Of a stretch of 64,000 nt of DNA, positions 27,442-36,840 are shown piece after piece. Source of the DNA: Chitinophaga fulva (GTDB taxonomy: Bacteria > Bacteroidota > Bacteroidia > Chitinophagales > Chitinophagaceae). How positions within the stretch are numbered: position 1 is the stretch's first letter; every line of letters begins with the position of its first letter. Below the pieces are notes generated by a model. That model worked only from the letters and a program-made list of their open reading frames with translations, was not told the origin of the DNA and ran no database searches. The translations under genes and the position numbers were made by a program. Location: positions 62,001 through 126,000 of the forward strand of contig NZ_JABBGC010000004.1 of NCBI RefSeq assembly GCF_012927205.1, in the 5' to 3' direction.

Positions 27442-28863
27442 ATGGCAAACAGCTTATATGACTTTGGAATGATTGGCCTGGGGGTAATGGGCCGGAACCT
27501 GTTACTCAACATGGCGGATCATGGCTTTTCCGTGATCGGCTTTGATAAAGACGCTGCAAAAAATGCCGCGCTGGAATCCGCCGCAACGCCCGGAACAACC
27601 GTGAAAGGAGTTGCAGAGCTGGCTACAATGGTACAACTGCTGGAACGTCCGCGCAAGCTGATGATGCTGGTACCTGCTGGTCAGCCGGTAGATGATGTAA
27701 TTGAATCCCTCATCCCGCTGCTGGAGCAGGGTGATGTGGTGATAGACGGGGGGAACTCCCATTATACCGACACTTTACGCCGGGTACAGTACCTCCGCGA
27801 AAAAGGCATCCACTTTATGGGGATGGGTGTTTCCGGTGGAGAACAGGGTGCCCGTACAGGCCCCAGCATTATGCCGGGCGGCGACCTCGATGCGTATGCC
27901 AAGGTGAGACCAATGCTGGAAGCCATTGCGGCCAAGGTAAAAGATACTCCCTGCGTGGCCTATCTCGGTAAAGAAGGCGCCGGCCACTACGTTAAAATGG
28001 TGCACAATGGTATTGAATATGCCATTATGCAACTGATCAGTGAAAGTTATGCCCTGTTGCAGAAAGGCGCAGGACTCAATAACGACGAGCTGCACCAGGT
28101 ATTTACAGACTGGAACAATGGCGCATTGCAGTCATTCCTCGTGGAAATCACCGCAGATATCTTCAAACAACAGGATGATAAAACATCTGCCCGTTTGCTG
28201 GATGTGATCTCCGATAAAGCCGGCTCCAAAGGCACCGGTAAGTGGACTTCACAAGACGCGATGGAACTGCCCGTGGCAGTACCTGTGATCGACACGGCGG
28301 TAGCGATGCGTACCATCTCCGGTTACAAAGACCAGCGCCTGGAAGCTGAAAAGCTGTACACCGCGCCGGACCAGACCATCCACGTAAGCCGGGAAATGTG
28401 GATCAAACAGGTGCACGACGCCCTGTATTTCGCCACTATCCTGAGCTATGCACAGGGACTGGCCATGCTGCACGAAGCTTCCCGAGACCTGCAGATGGAA
28501 ATTCCGCTGCCGGAAGTAGTGAAAGTATGGAGAGGCGGTTGTATCATTCGCTCTTCCCTCCTGGAAGTGTTCACACAGGCCTATCAGCAAGATGCTAATC
28601 TGGCCAATATCCTGCTGGACAAAGGCGTAGCTTATCTCGTGCAGTCCGTGGAAGCCAACATCCGCAACGTGGTGGCCCAGGCGGCACAAGCCGGTATCCA
28701 GGCCGCAGGCTTCATGTCTGCCCTGTCTTACTTCGACGCGTTCCGTACCGGCAGAATGGCTACCAACCTGATACAGGCCCAGCGCGACTATTTCGGTGCA
28801 CATACTTACCAGCGGACAGACATGCCGGGTACCTTCCACACCGAATGGCAGCGTAACAACTAA
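27442..28863 (+). CDS. gnd: 6-phosphogluconate dehydrogenase (decarboxylating)
   Basis: This enzyme converts 6-phosphogluconate to ribulose 5-phosphate with CO2 release and NADPH formation. The Rossmann motif GLGVMGRNLLLNMADHG opens the protein. The substrate site GVSGGEQGARTGPSIMPGG (about 130-148) and the catalytic lysine segment GAGHYVKMVHNGIEY (about 179-193) are intact. The C-terminal domain contains ALSYFDAFRTGRMATNLIQA. The length of 473 residues matches the long, NADP-type form. It is the first gene of a gnd-zwf-pgl cluster. Confidence 0.96.
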   Translation: MANSLYDFGMIGLGVMGRNLLLNMADHGFSVIGFDKDAAKNAALESAATPGTTVKGVAELATMVQLLERPRKLMMLVPAGQPVDDVIESLIPLLEQGDVVIDGGNSHYTDTLRRVQYLREKGIHFMGMGVSGGEQGARTGPSIMPGGDLDAYAKVRPMLEAIAAKVKDTPCVAYLGKEGAGHYVKMVHNGIEYAIMQLISESYALLQKGAGLNNDELHQVFTDWNNGALQSFLVEITADIFKQQDDKTSARLLDVISDKAGSKGTGKWTSQDAMELPVAVPVIDTAVAMRTISGYKDQRLEAEKLYTAPDQTIHVSREMWIKQVHDALYFATILSYAQGLAMLHEASRDLQMEIPLPEVVKVWRGGCIIRSSLLEVFTQAYQQDANLANILLDKGVAYLVQSVEANIRNVVAQAAQAGIQAAGFMSALSYFDAFRTGRMATNLIQAQRDYFGAHTYQRTDMPGTFHTEWQRNN

Positions 28864-28887
28864 TAAAGTTCATTATTAATTTAATAT

Positions 28888-30393
28888 ATGCAGATCCATA
28901 AACGCCCTCCTGCTTCCATCCTCTTTATTTTCGGAGGCAGTGGCGATTTGAACTACCGAAAACTAACACCTGCGTTATACAATCTTTTCCTCGACGACTG
29001 GATGCCCGAGCAATTCGCTATTGCCGGTTTGGGTCGCAGCCCATACTCCGACGACGATTACCGCACCCACCTGCTGGACGGTATCACCAAGTTCTCCCGC
29101 AGAAAAGGTGAACAAAACGGTCACTGGAAGGATTTCAGTCAACATGTGACTTACCTCCAGATGGACGCGGAAGATGCTGCAGCCTATTCCAAACTGGCAG
29201 ACTTCGTGAAGCAGAAAGAAGAGGAATGGGGCGTGCATCCCAATGTGATCTTTTACCTCGCGGTAGCGCCGCAGCTGGTGCCCAATATCGCCACCCGTCT
29301 CGGTAATCTCAACCTGTGCAGCGATAAGCATTGCACCCGCATCGTAGTCGAAAAACCATTCGGTCACGATCTGAAAAGTGCCCATGAGCTGAATGAGCTG
29401 CTGGCATCTAAATTCACCGAAGAACAGATTTTCCGTATAGACCACTACCTCGGCAAGGAAACCATCCAGAACATTCTGGCTTTCCGCTTCGCCAATGCGC
29501 TCTTTGAGCCGGTATGGAACCGTAACTTCATTGATAACATCCAGATCACGGCAGCTGAAAGCGTAGGCCTCGAAGGCCGTGGCGGTTATTATGAAAGAGC
29601 CGGCGCCTTGCGCGATATGGTGCAGAACCATATCCTGCAAGTCCTCTGTATGATCGGTATGGAGCCGCCCGTGTCTTTCGATGCCAATGAAATCCGCAAT
29701 AAAAAAGTGGACGTGCTCAATGCTATCCGCCGTATTACACCGGATAAAGTACACGAATATGCGGTACGCGGTCAATACTCTTCCGGTTGGAAAAAAGGCG
29801 AGAAAGTAGTTGGTTACCGCGAAGAGAAAGGGGTAGACCCGAAATCCAATGTGGAAACCTACGCGGCGGTTAAATTCTATATCGACAACTGGCGCTGGCA
29901 GGGTGTACCTATCTATGTGCGCACCGGCAAATACCTGAACCAGAAAGCGACCAATATCATCCTGCAGTTCAAGGAAGCGCCCCATTACGCGTTTCCGCAG
30001 GAAGCAGCCCAGACATGGCGCCCTAACAGGCTCACCATCAGCATTCAGCCGGAAATGGATATCCGTATCCGCTTCCAGGCCAAACGTGCCGGTCAGACCA
30101 TGACACTGGACCCTGTAGATATGACCTTCAATTATGAAGACGCCAACGGGGAACATGCACCGGAAGCATACGAAACCCTGCTGCTCGACGTGATGGAAGG
30201 GGACGCCACCCTCTTCATGCGCGGCGATCAGGTAGATGCTGCCTGGAAAGTGATCATGCCCATCCTGGAAACATGGGAAAGCCGCACACCGCAAGACTTC
30301 CCGAACTATTCCCCGGATTCATGGGGGCCGGATGACGCGGATGCGCTTATCGCCAGAGACGGACATACATGGATTAACTTACCTTCTAAATAA
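28888..30393 (+). CDS. zwf: Glucose-6-phosphate 1-dehydrogenase
   Basis: This is the first enzyme of the oxidative pentose phosphate pathway, forming 6-phosphogluconolactone and NADPH. The nucleotide-binding segment FGGSGDLNYRKLTPALYNL is near the N-terminus (usual GDLA is GDLN here). The catalytic RIDHYLGKET motif is present (about 182-191), as is VEKPFGHDL. The 501-residue length is normal. It begins 24 bp after gnd. An inverted repeat separates it from pgl. Confidence 0.96.
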   Translation: MQIHKRPPASILFIFGGSGDLNYRKLTPALYNLFLDDWMPEQFAIAGLGRSPYSDDDYRTHLLDGITKFSRRKGEQNGHWKDFSQHVTYLQMDAEDAAAYSKLADFVKQKEEEWGVHPNVIFYLAVAPQLVPNIATRLGNLNLCSDKHCTRIVVEKPFGHDLKSAHELNELLASKFTEEQIFRIDHYLGKETIQNILAFRFANALFEPVWNRNFIDNIQITAAESVGLEGRGGYYERAGALRDMVQNHILQVLCMIGMEPPVSFDANEIRNKKVDVLNAIRRITPDKVHEYAVRGQYSSGWKKGEKVVGYREEKGVDPKSNVETYAAVKFYIDNWRWQGVPIYVRTGKYLNQKATNIILQFKEAPHYAFPQEAAQTWRPNRLTISIQPEMDIRIRFQAKRAGQTMTLDPVDMTFNYEDANGEHAPEAYETLLLDVMEGDATLFMRGDQVDAAWKVIMPILETWESRTPQDFPNYSPDSWGPDDADALIARDGHTWINLPSK

Positions 30394-30397
30394 ATTG

Positions 30398-30505
30398 CGG
30401 ACTACGGATTGCGAATTACGAATTGAGAGACCATTTTTCAGGAGTTACTATGTAACCTGCTGTCATAAATAAGTCCTCTATTCGTAATTTGTAATCCGTA
30501 ATTCG
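30398..30505. repeat. Inverted repeat of ATTACGAATT-type element
   Basis: The arms 30398-30423 and 30480-30505 are 26 bp long and match with five differences (core TACGGATT and AATTACGAAT). They surround a 56-bp spacer and lie between zwf and pgl. No T tract follows, so it is a structured intergenic element rather than a plain terminator. Confidence 0.8.
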
Positions 30506-30519
30506 TTATTCAAAATCTT

Positions 30520-31245
30520 ATGGAACTACATATCGCCAAAGATCCCGCCCAGCTCAGTGAAAACGTGGCTGCATGGATCAGCAACTATATACAGGAAGTA
30601 TTACAGGACCAGGAAAAGTTCACCTTTGTACTGTCCGGCGGTAATACCCCCAAACAGTTATACTCGCTGCTGGCAAAACCTCCTTATGCTGAAATTATTC
30701 CCTGGGAAAAAATACACTTCTTCTGGGGCGATGAACGCGCCGTACCATTTGAAGATGAACGCAACAACGCCCGCATGGCTTATGATGTGCTGCTGGACAA
30801 AGTGCCGGTAAACCCGGATAATATCCATGTAATGCGCACAGATATCGGCCCTGAGCAGTCCGCCCAGGAATATGAACAAATACTGCGTAAATATTTCAAA
30901 GACGAAGAGCTGACCTTTGACCTGGTGTTATTGGGAATGGGTGATGATGGTCATACTTTGTCCCTCTTCCCCGGTATGCCGGTTGTACATGAAGAAGAGG
31001 CCTGGGTGAAAGCCTTTTTCCTGCCCGCACAAGACATGTATCGCATCACGCTCACTGCTCCGGTGGTGAATGATGCTGCCTGCGTGCTGTTCCTGACTAC
31101 CGGCGGCAATAAGGCCCTCACACTGAAGAGCGTGATAGAAGGTACTTACGATGCTGATAAATTCCCTTCCCAGCTGATCCGTCCGCAGGAAGGTGAGCTG
31201 CACTGGTTTGTGGACGAGGCGGCTGCCTCCGCCATGGAACTATGA
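30520..31245 (+). CDS. pgl: 6-phosphogluconolactonase
   Basis: This 241-residue protein hydrolyses 6-phosphogluconolactone, the step between Zwf and Gnd. The family motifs FVLSGGNTPKQLYSLLA (about 34-50), FFWGDERAVPFEDERNN (about 69-85) and LGMGDDGHTLSLFPG (about 141-155) are all present. It follows zwf after a 126-bp interval with an inverted repeat. Expression may be partly uncoupled from gnd-zwf. Confidence 0.95.
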   Translation: MELHIAKDPAQLSENVAAWISNYIQEVLQDQEKFTFVLSGGNTPKQLYSLLAKPPYAEIIPWEKIHFFWGDERAVPFEDERNNARMAYDVLLDKVPVNPDNIHVMRTDIGPEQSAQEYEQILRKYFKDEELTFDLVLLGMGDDGHTLSLFPGMPVVHEEEAWVKAFFLPAQDMYRITLTAPVVNDAACVLFLTTGGNKALTLKSVIEGTYDADKFPSQLIRPQEGELHWFVDEAAASAMEL

Positions 31246-31410
31246 TAGACAGGATTATTGCTGATTCGCCTGATACGTTTATTGTTTGAATAATAATTTG
31301 AGTTGGAGAGGCCTATATATTGCACCAAACAAATTATTTTTTATTCAGTAATTAACCGTTACTTTAATGCGATAAACGCATCAGGCGAATAAGTAGTAAT
31401 CATGTTATTC
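31241..31410. repeat. Inverted pair of the dispersed ATCAGGCGAATCAG repeat
   Basis: Copy 2 (31241-31275, minus orientation) and copy 3 (31378-31410, plus orientation) face each other across about 100 bp of AT-rich sequence. Together they could form a large stem-loop between pgl and the amidohydrolase gene. Copy 2 begins within the pgl stop region. Confidence 0.7.
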
Positions 31411-31418
31411 ACAGTTTT

Positions 31419-32177
31419 ATGTTTGATAAGCCCATATATGATGCACATTTGCATATTATTGACCCCAGGTATCCTTTGATCCCCAACAACGGATACGTTC
31501 CCCCTACCTTTACCGTTGCTGATTACCGCGAAAAAGTGGCAGCACTTCATCTGAATGTAACCGGCGGCGCAGTGGTGTCCGGCTCTTTCCAGGGTTTTGA
31601 TCAACAATATCTGCTGGCGGCCTTAAACGCATTGGGGCCCGGTTTTGCAGGTGTTACACAGATCCCTGCCAATACGACCGACGAGGAAATTATCGCACTT
31701 CACCATGCAGGCGTACGCGCTGTACGTTTCAACATTCAGCGTGGCGGCTCAGAAAGTATTCAGTATCTGGAGCAATTGGGCAGGAGGGTGTATGACCTCG
31801 TTAAATGGCATGTGGAACTGTATATCGATTCCCGGCAACTGCCCGGTATTTCCACCACGTTGCATAAGCTCCCCAAGATCGTGATCGATCACCTGGGCTT
31901 GTCAAAAGCAGGTTTTAAATACCTGCTGCCATTGGTGGAAAAGGGCGCGATCGTTAAAGCTACCGGCTTTAGCCGCTGCGATTTTGATGTGGTCACCGCC
32001 ATGCGGCAAATCACCGCCATCAATCCGGCGGCACTGGTATTCGGTACAGACCTGCCATCAACAAGGGCTCCGAAACCTTTTGCGCTGGCAGACCTGGAGC
32101 TGATCACCAAAAATTTCCCACTGCCGCTGGCAGAGAAAATTTGCCGCGATAACGCCCGCGCCCTGTATCAGTCATAA
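31419..32177 (+). CDS. Amidohydrolase family TIM-barrel hydrolase
   Basis: This 252-residue protein belongs to the metal-dependent amidohydrolase_2 group that includes 2-pyrone-4,6-dicarboxylate hydrolases. The N-terminal metal site YDAHLHIID is intact, as are HVELYIDSRQ, VIDHLGLSKAG and the C-terminal FGTDLPSTRAPKPF with its conserved aspartate, ending in NARALY. It presumably hydrolyses a lactone or decarboxylates a small acid. Genomic context gives no pathway; its upstream neighbour is pgl, which also acts on a lactone. It is somewhat shorter than typical. Confidence 0.85.
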   Translation: MFDKPIYDAHLHIIDPRYPLIPNNGYVPPTFTVADYREKVAALHLNVTGGAVVSGSFQGFDQQYLLAALNALGPGFAGVTQIPANTTDEEIIALHHAGVRAVRFNIQRGGSESIQYLEQLGRRVYDLVKWHVELYIDSRQLPGISTTLHKLPKIVIDHLGLSKAGFKYLLPLVEKGAIVKATGFSRCDFDVVTAMRQITAINPAALVFGTDLPSTRAPKPFALADLELITKNFPLPLAEKICRDNARALYQS

Positions 32178-32214
32178 ATTTCCTGATTGTTTGATTCGGA
32201 CATTTTAGTGTTCT

Positions 32215-33807
32215 CTATATCCCGAAATTCCAGGTGTCTGTTGTCACGGTGTCCAGTTGTTCCTTCAGATGAGCAGGTATCTGGTCTGCGAGCAGGAAAC
32301 CCTGTGGCGTGCTGGGATAGATATCTTCAAAAGTGCGGATCTGGTTCATGAACACCCGGCGGAAGATATGCCGGCGGGTAATTTTATGCGGTTCCGGAAG
32401 ACCGATGGCCGCTGTCAGTTCCACAGCGCTCTCAATCGTATCGCGGTGATAGTTGGCCACCCGATGTTTTTTATCATCCACCACAAGACCGCCGGCCAGC
32501 CATTTGTCTTGCGTAGCTACGCCGGTAGGACAACGGTTGGTATTACACAGCAACGCCTGTATGCAGCCGAGGGCCATCATCATAGCACGGGCACTGTTAC
32601 AGGTGTCTGCTCCTAAAGCCAGTGCGCGAAGCAGGTGGAAACCTGTCAGCACTTTACCGGAAGCAATAATTTTTATATGGTGGCGGATGCTGAAGCCTGT
32701 CAGCGTATCATGAACAAAGGCCAGTCCGTCCATCAGTGGCATACCTACGGAGTTGGAGAATTCCGGAGGCGCAGCACCGGTACCACCTTCTCCACCATCT
32801 ACCGTAATAAAATCGGGGTAGATATCTGTTTCCATCATCGCTTTACAGATAGCGTAGAACTCTCGGTGCTGGCCGATACACAGTTTAAAGCCGACTGGTT
32901 TTCCATTGCTCAGCTCACGCAGCTTCCTGATGAAAAGCATCATCTCGCGTGGACTGTTGAACGCCTTATGGAAAGGAGGGGAGTAGACAGTCGTATGTGG
33001 TTGCACATGACGGATAGCGGCAATCTCCGGTGTGTTTTTAGCCGCTGGTAAAATGCCTCCGTGCCCAGGCTTAGCGCCCTGTGAGAGTTTCAGCTCAATC
33101 ATTTTTATTTGTGGCAGCACACTTTTTTCTGCAAACAGCTTGTCGGAGAAATTACCATTTTCATCGCGGCAACCGAAATAACCGGTACCAATCTGCCAGA
33201 TAATATCGCCGCCCTGTTTCAGATGGAAGTCGCTGATGCCTCCTTCGCCCGTATTGTGCGCAAAGTTGCCGATTTTGGCGCCTCCGTTCAAAGCCTCTAC
33301 AGCATTGGAACTGAGCGAGCCGTAACTCATGGCGCTCACGTTGAAGATGCTGGCGGAATAAGGCTGCCGGCAATCGCGGCCACCAATGATCACCCGCGGG
33401 TCCTTGTTCATCGTATCAAAATCGTGCGGCTGTATGGAATGGGCCATCCATTCATACCCTTCCGCATATACGTTGAACTGTGTACCGAAAGGCTGCGAGT
33501 CCAGCTCCCGCTTGGCCCGCTGATAAATAGTGGACCGGTCCACCCGGTTCACCGGGCTGCCGTCAATATCACTTTCCACAAAGTACTGGTAGATCTTGGG
33601 GCGCAGAGACTCCATCCAGTAACGCATACGCCCGAAAATGGGGTAGTTGCGGATAATCGCATGTTTTGTTTGCATCATGTCCATTGCCCCCATAATAATG
33701 AGCGGCAAGACAAGAATAAGCAACCAGTAAACCCAGGGGAAAAATAAACCAAGACCAATGATCAGAATCAAGCTTGCAATCGAACATCCAATAAACGCTT
33801 TTGCCAT
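32215..33807 (-). CDS. FMN-binding glutamate synthase family protein
   Basis: The 530-residue protein has two N-terminal transmembrane segments (about residues 5-40) and a glutamate-synthase central-like FMN barrel. Visible motifs are SYGSLSSNAVEALNGGA, GGEGGTGAAPPEFSNSVG and the GADTCNSARAMMMALGC stretch. The CNTNRCPTG segment corresponds to the cysteine cluster of the family. It lacks the amidotransferase domain of true GltB. Such membrane-anchored GltB2-like proteins are widespread; their donor and acceptor are not known. It converges on the amidohydrolase. Confidence 0.88.
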   Translation of the reverse strand: MAKAFIGCSIASLILIIGLGLFFPWVYWLLILVLPLIIMGAMDMMQTKHAIIRNYPIFGRMRYWMESLRPKIYQYFVESDIDGSPVNRVDRSTIYQRAKRELDSQPFGTQFNVYAEGYEWMAHSIQPHDFDTMNKDPRVIIGGRDCRQPYSASIFNVSAMSYGSLSSNAVEALNGGAKIGNFAHNTGEGGISDFHLKQGGDIIWQIGTGYFGCRDENGNFSDKLFAEKSVLPQIKMIELKLSQGAKPGHGGILPAAKNTPEIAAIRHVQPHTTVYSPPFHKAFNSPREMMLFIRKLRELSNGKPVGFKLCIGQHREFYAICKAMMETDIYPDFITVDGGEGGTGAAPPEFSNSVGMPLMDGLAFVHDTLTGFSIRHHIKIIASGKVLTGFHLLRALALGADTCNSARAMMMALGCIQALLCNTNRCPTGVATQDKWLAGGLVVDDKKHRVANYHRDTIESAVELTAAIGLPEPHKITRRHIFRRVFMNQIRTFEDIYPSTPQGFLLADQIPAHLKEQLDTVTTDTWNFGI

Positions 33808-34079
33808 AAAATAAATCGTTTAATCGTTAGGTTACTAAAGTTAAATAAATATCCTCAGAACGGTGCCGTCATGCTGCAATCGATTAACAAATGCATCCGG
33901 AGGATTGTTGCGGCTAAGGGCGCGATGTACGCTTATTTGCATTTGTGGCGGATAGGTTTTATATTACACGGATGCTGTGGAGGGTATTAGACAAGACCGG
34001 TACCAATGCCATTTTTCATCCACCTGTATTCATAACCATTGTAGCATTCATTTTTATCGTTTTTTAATTTATTCAAAAC

Positions 34080-36689
34080 ATGATCAGGCATAAGTTTTTA
34101 GGGAAACTCATGACAACGGGACTGTTGCTCGCCGGCACCACCGTTTTTGCCCAGACCAAAAAAGCTGCTCCGTTTGACGCTACCCGCTTGAAAACCAGCT
34201 GGGAAGTGGGAGAAAACAATTACCAGGGGAAAGCCAATTTCCTGTCTACGTTCACTTTTGTCAATACCAGCGACAAACCTTTTCCCGCCAAAGGCTGGGA
34301 GTTGTATTTCAACTTCGTGCGTACGGTGAAAGATGGTGTTTTGCCAGGGAATGTAAAAGTAGAAGGTGTCAACGGTGACCTGTACCGCATTACGCCAACA
34401 GCAGATTTTGCCGGTATTAAACCGGGAGACTCCCTGAAACTGGGCATCGTAGGCGATGCCTGGGCGGTTAACTTCACAGATGCTCCGGCCGGTCTGTACC
34501 TCGTATGGGACGACCAGAAAGAAACCGGTCTGCCGATAAAGGACTATACCATCCGTCCTTCTACTACTGCCAAACAACTGATGCGTTATCCCGGCGATAA
34601 AACAGCGGTCATAACGCCAACGGATATATTTAAACAGAATGCTGCCATCAAGGATATTCCTGCTTCGCAGCTTCCTTTGATTTTCCCTACACCGGTGTCT
34701 GTTACCGCCTCCGGCGGGACGCTGGTGCTGGATGCTCCCCCGGTGATCAAAACGGATGCAGGTCTGGAAGCGACAGGCAAGTTCCTGGAAAATGAAATGA
34801 CGACCTTACTGGGCAAACGTGCTCCCGGTAAAAAAACAGTGACCTTCCAGCTGGATAAAAACCTCGCAGCCAATGCCTATACGCTGAAAGTGACGCCGGA
34901 AGGCGCCACCATCACGGCCGGTAGCGATGAAGGCGCGTTCTATGCTGTTCAGTCCCTGAAATCCCTGATAGCGCCTGCGGCATGGTCTGCAGTGCAGAAA
35001 TCCGTTACTATTCCGGGCGTACAGGTGAGCGATCATCCGCGTTTCAACTATCGCGCATTTATGATCGATGTGGCCCGTAACTACCATAACAAACGTGACC
35101 TGCTGCGTATCCTCGATGTAATGGCACTGTATAAACTGAACGTATTACACTACCACTTCAGCGATGATGAAGGCTGGCGCCTGGAAATACCGTCCCTGCC
35201 GGAGTTAACGAAGGTGGGCGCTAAACGTGGCCACAGCACCGACTGGAAAAACATGTTGCCACCATCTTACGGTTCCGGCCCTGACACCAGCAATGCTGCC
35301 GGTTCCGGTTACCTCACCCGCGCCGATTTTATAGAAGTACTGCGTTATGCAACGGAAAGGCATATACGTGTACTGCCGGAAATAGAAACGCCCGGTCACG
35401 CCCGTGCTGCGGTAAAATCCATGGAGTCCCGCTACTACCGCCTGAAAGCGGCTGGTAAGGATAAAGAGGCCGCTGAATATCTGCTCACTGACCTGGAAGA
35501 TAAATCCGAATACCGTTCCGTGCAGAACTGGAATGATAACGTGATGAACGTTGCCCTGCCTTCTACCTACCGTTTCTTGGAGAAAGTGGTGGATGAACTG
35601 CAATCCATGTACAAGGAAGCTGGCGCACCGCTGACGACTGTACACATGGGCGGCGATGAAGTGCCTCATGGTGTGTTTGAAAAATCTCCCGCTTGTCTGG
35701 CACTCATGCAGCAGGACAAAAGCCTGAAAAATGTCAATGACCTGTGGTACTACTACTATCGCAAAGTGAATGACCTGCTGAAAGCCCGTGGCCTGGAAAC
35801 AGCCGGCTGGGAAGAAGCCGGTATGCGTAAAACCACCATCGACGGGGAAGGGGCCAGCATTCCCAATCCGGATTTTGCCAACGACAATTTCCAGCTCAAC
35901 GTATGGAACAACGTGATTGGCGGTGGTCAGGAAGATCTGTCCTATCGCCTGGCGAATGCAGGTTACAAGATCATCCTGTCTGGTGTGAGCAATTTCTACT
36001 TTGACATGGCCGCCATGAAATCCTTCGATGAACCAGGATTCTACTGGGGTGGCTTTGTAGATGTGGACAAACCATTCTATTTCATTCCTTTCGATTATTA
36101 TAAAAACTCCAAAGTAGATGGCAGAGGTAATCCTGTGACACCTGCTATGTTTGTGGGCAAAGACAGGCTGACAGGTTTCGGCCAGTCCAATATCCGTGGC
36201 CTGCAGGGTTTATTGTGGAGCGAAACCGTGACCACTTCCGACCGGATGGAATATATGATGCTGCCTAAGCTGCTCGGTCTTGCAGAAAGAGCATGGGCGC
36301 AGGACCCGGCCTGGGCTACCGAAAAAGACACCGCCAAAGCAGACGCTATGTACGCACAGGCCTGGAGCGTATTTTCCAACGTAATGGGCAAACGTGAAAT
36401 GCCAAGACTGGACCACTACAATGGAGGCTACAACTGGCGTATTCCTACTGCCGGCGTATCAGTAGACGAAGGCACGGTAAAAGTGAACGTGCAGATGCCG
36501 GGACTGGTGATCCGTTACACCACTAACGGTGAAGAACCTACGTTAAAGAGCCCGGTATACAACGGTCCTATCCAGGCCGGTGGTAAAGTAGTGAAAGTAA
36601 GGGTGTTTAATACCCGCGGCCGCAGCAGCCGTACTACTACGGTGAAAGTGCCGCAACCCAGCGCACAGCTGAAAAACAACCGGAACTAA
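34080..36689 (+). CDS. Beta-N-acetylhexosaminidase, GH20
   Basis: This exported enzyme releases N-acetylglucosamine (or GalNAc) from chitin oligosaccharides or glycans. It has a signal peptide (ending VFAQ), an N-terminal CHB_HEX carbohydrate-binding domain (about 30-160), a GH20b domain (about 200-310), the catalytic barrel (about 320-720) and a C-terminal CHB_HEX_C domain (about 790-865). The catalytic Asp-Glu pair is in HMGGDEVPHGVF. YHFSDDEGWRLEIPSLPELT is also characteristic. The length of 869 residues agrees with this domain order. It is monocistronic with a strong terminator. Confidence 0.95.
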   Translation: MIRHKFLGKLMTTGLLLAGTTVFAQTKKAAPFDATRLKTSWEVGENNYQGKANFLSTFTFVNTSDKPFPAKGWELYFNFVRTVKDGVLPGNVKVEGVNGDLYRITPTADFAGIKPGDSLKLGIVGDAWAVNFTDAPAGLYLVWDDQKETGLPIKDYTIRPSTTAKQLMRYPGDKTAVITPTDIFKQNAAIKDIPASQLPLIFPTPVSVTASGGTLVLDAPPVIKTDAGLEATGKFLENEMTTLLGKRAPGKKTVTFQLDKNLAANAYTLKVTPEGATITAGSDEGAFYAVQSLKSLIAPAAWSAVQKSVTIPGVQVSDHPRFNYRAFMIDVARNYHNKRDLLRILDVMALYKLNVLHYHFSDDEGWRLEIPSLPELTKVGAKRGHSTDWKNMLPPSYGSGPDTSNAAGSGYLTRADFIEVLRYATERHIRVLPEIETPGHARAAVKSMESRYYRLKAAGKDKEAAEYLLTDLEDKSEYRSVQNWNDNVMNVALPSTYRFLEKVVDELQSMYKEAGAPLTTVHMGGDEVPHGVFEKSPACLALMQQDKSLKNVNDLWYYYYRKVNDLLKARGLETAGWEEAGMRKTTIDGEGASIPNPDFANDNFQLNVWNNVIGGGQEDLSYRLANAGYKIILSGVSNFYFDMAAMKSFDEPGFYWGGFVDVDKPFYFIPFDYYKNSKVDGRGNPVTPAMFVGKDRLTGFGQSNIRGLQGLLWSETVTTSDRMEYMMLPKLLGLAERAWAQDPAWATEKDTAKADAMYAQAWSVFSNVMGKREMPRLDHYNGGYNWRIPTAGVSVDEGTVKVNVQMPGLVIRYTTNGEEPTLKSPVYNGPIQAGGKVVKVRVFNTRGRSSRTTTVKVPQPSAQLKNNRN

Positions 36690-36710
36690 TAGTTTCTTCG
36701 GATATTATAA

Positions 36711-36752
36711 AAGCAACATCCCCGTTGATACCTATCAATGGGGATGTTGCTT
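36711..36752 (+). terminator. Intrinsic terminator of the GH20 gene
   Basis: AAGCAACATCCCC (36711-36723) pairs perfectly with GGGGATGTTGCTT (36740-36752) and ends in TTTTT. Confidence 0.93.
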
Positions 36753-36840
36753 TTTGTATGGTATTTACCTTTCATCCATTTTCTCTAACGCCGTTTTTCC
36801 TTTTTTGTATTTTGTTTGTTCAACCCATAACAACCAAACT

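Noticed and set aside
28975..30294. 439-codon minus-strand ORF opposite zwf
   Set aside because: zwf is certain from its motifs; the antisense frame is a codon-bias shadow with no recognisable domain.
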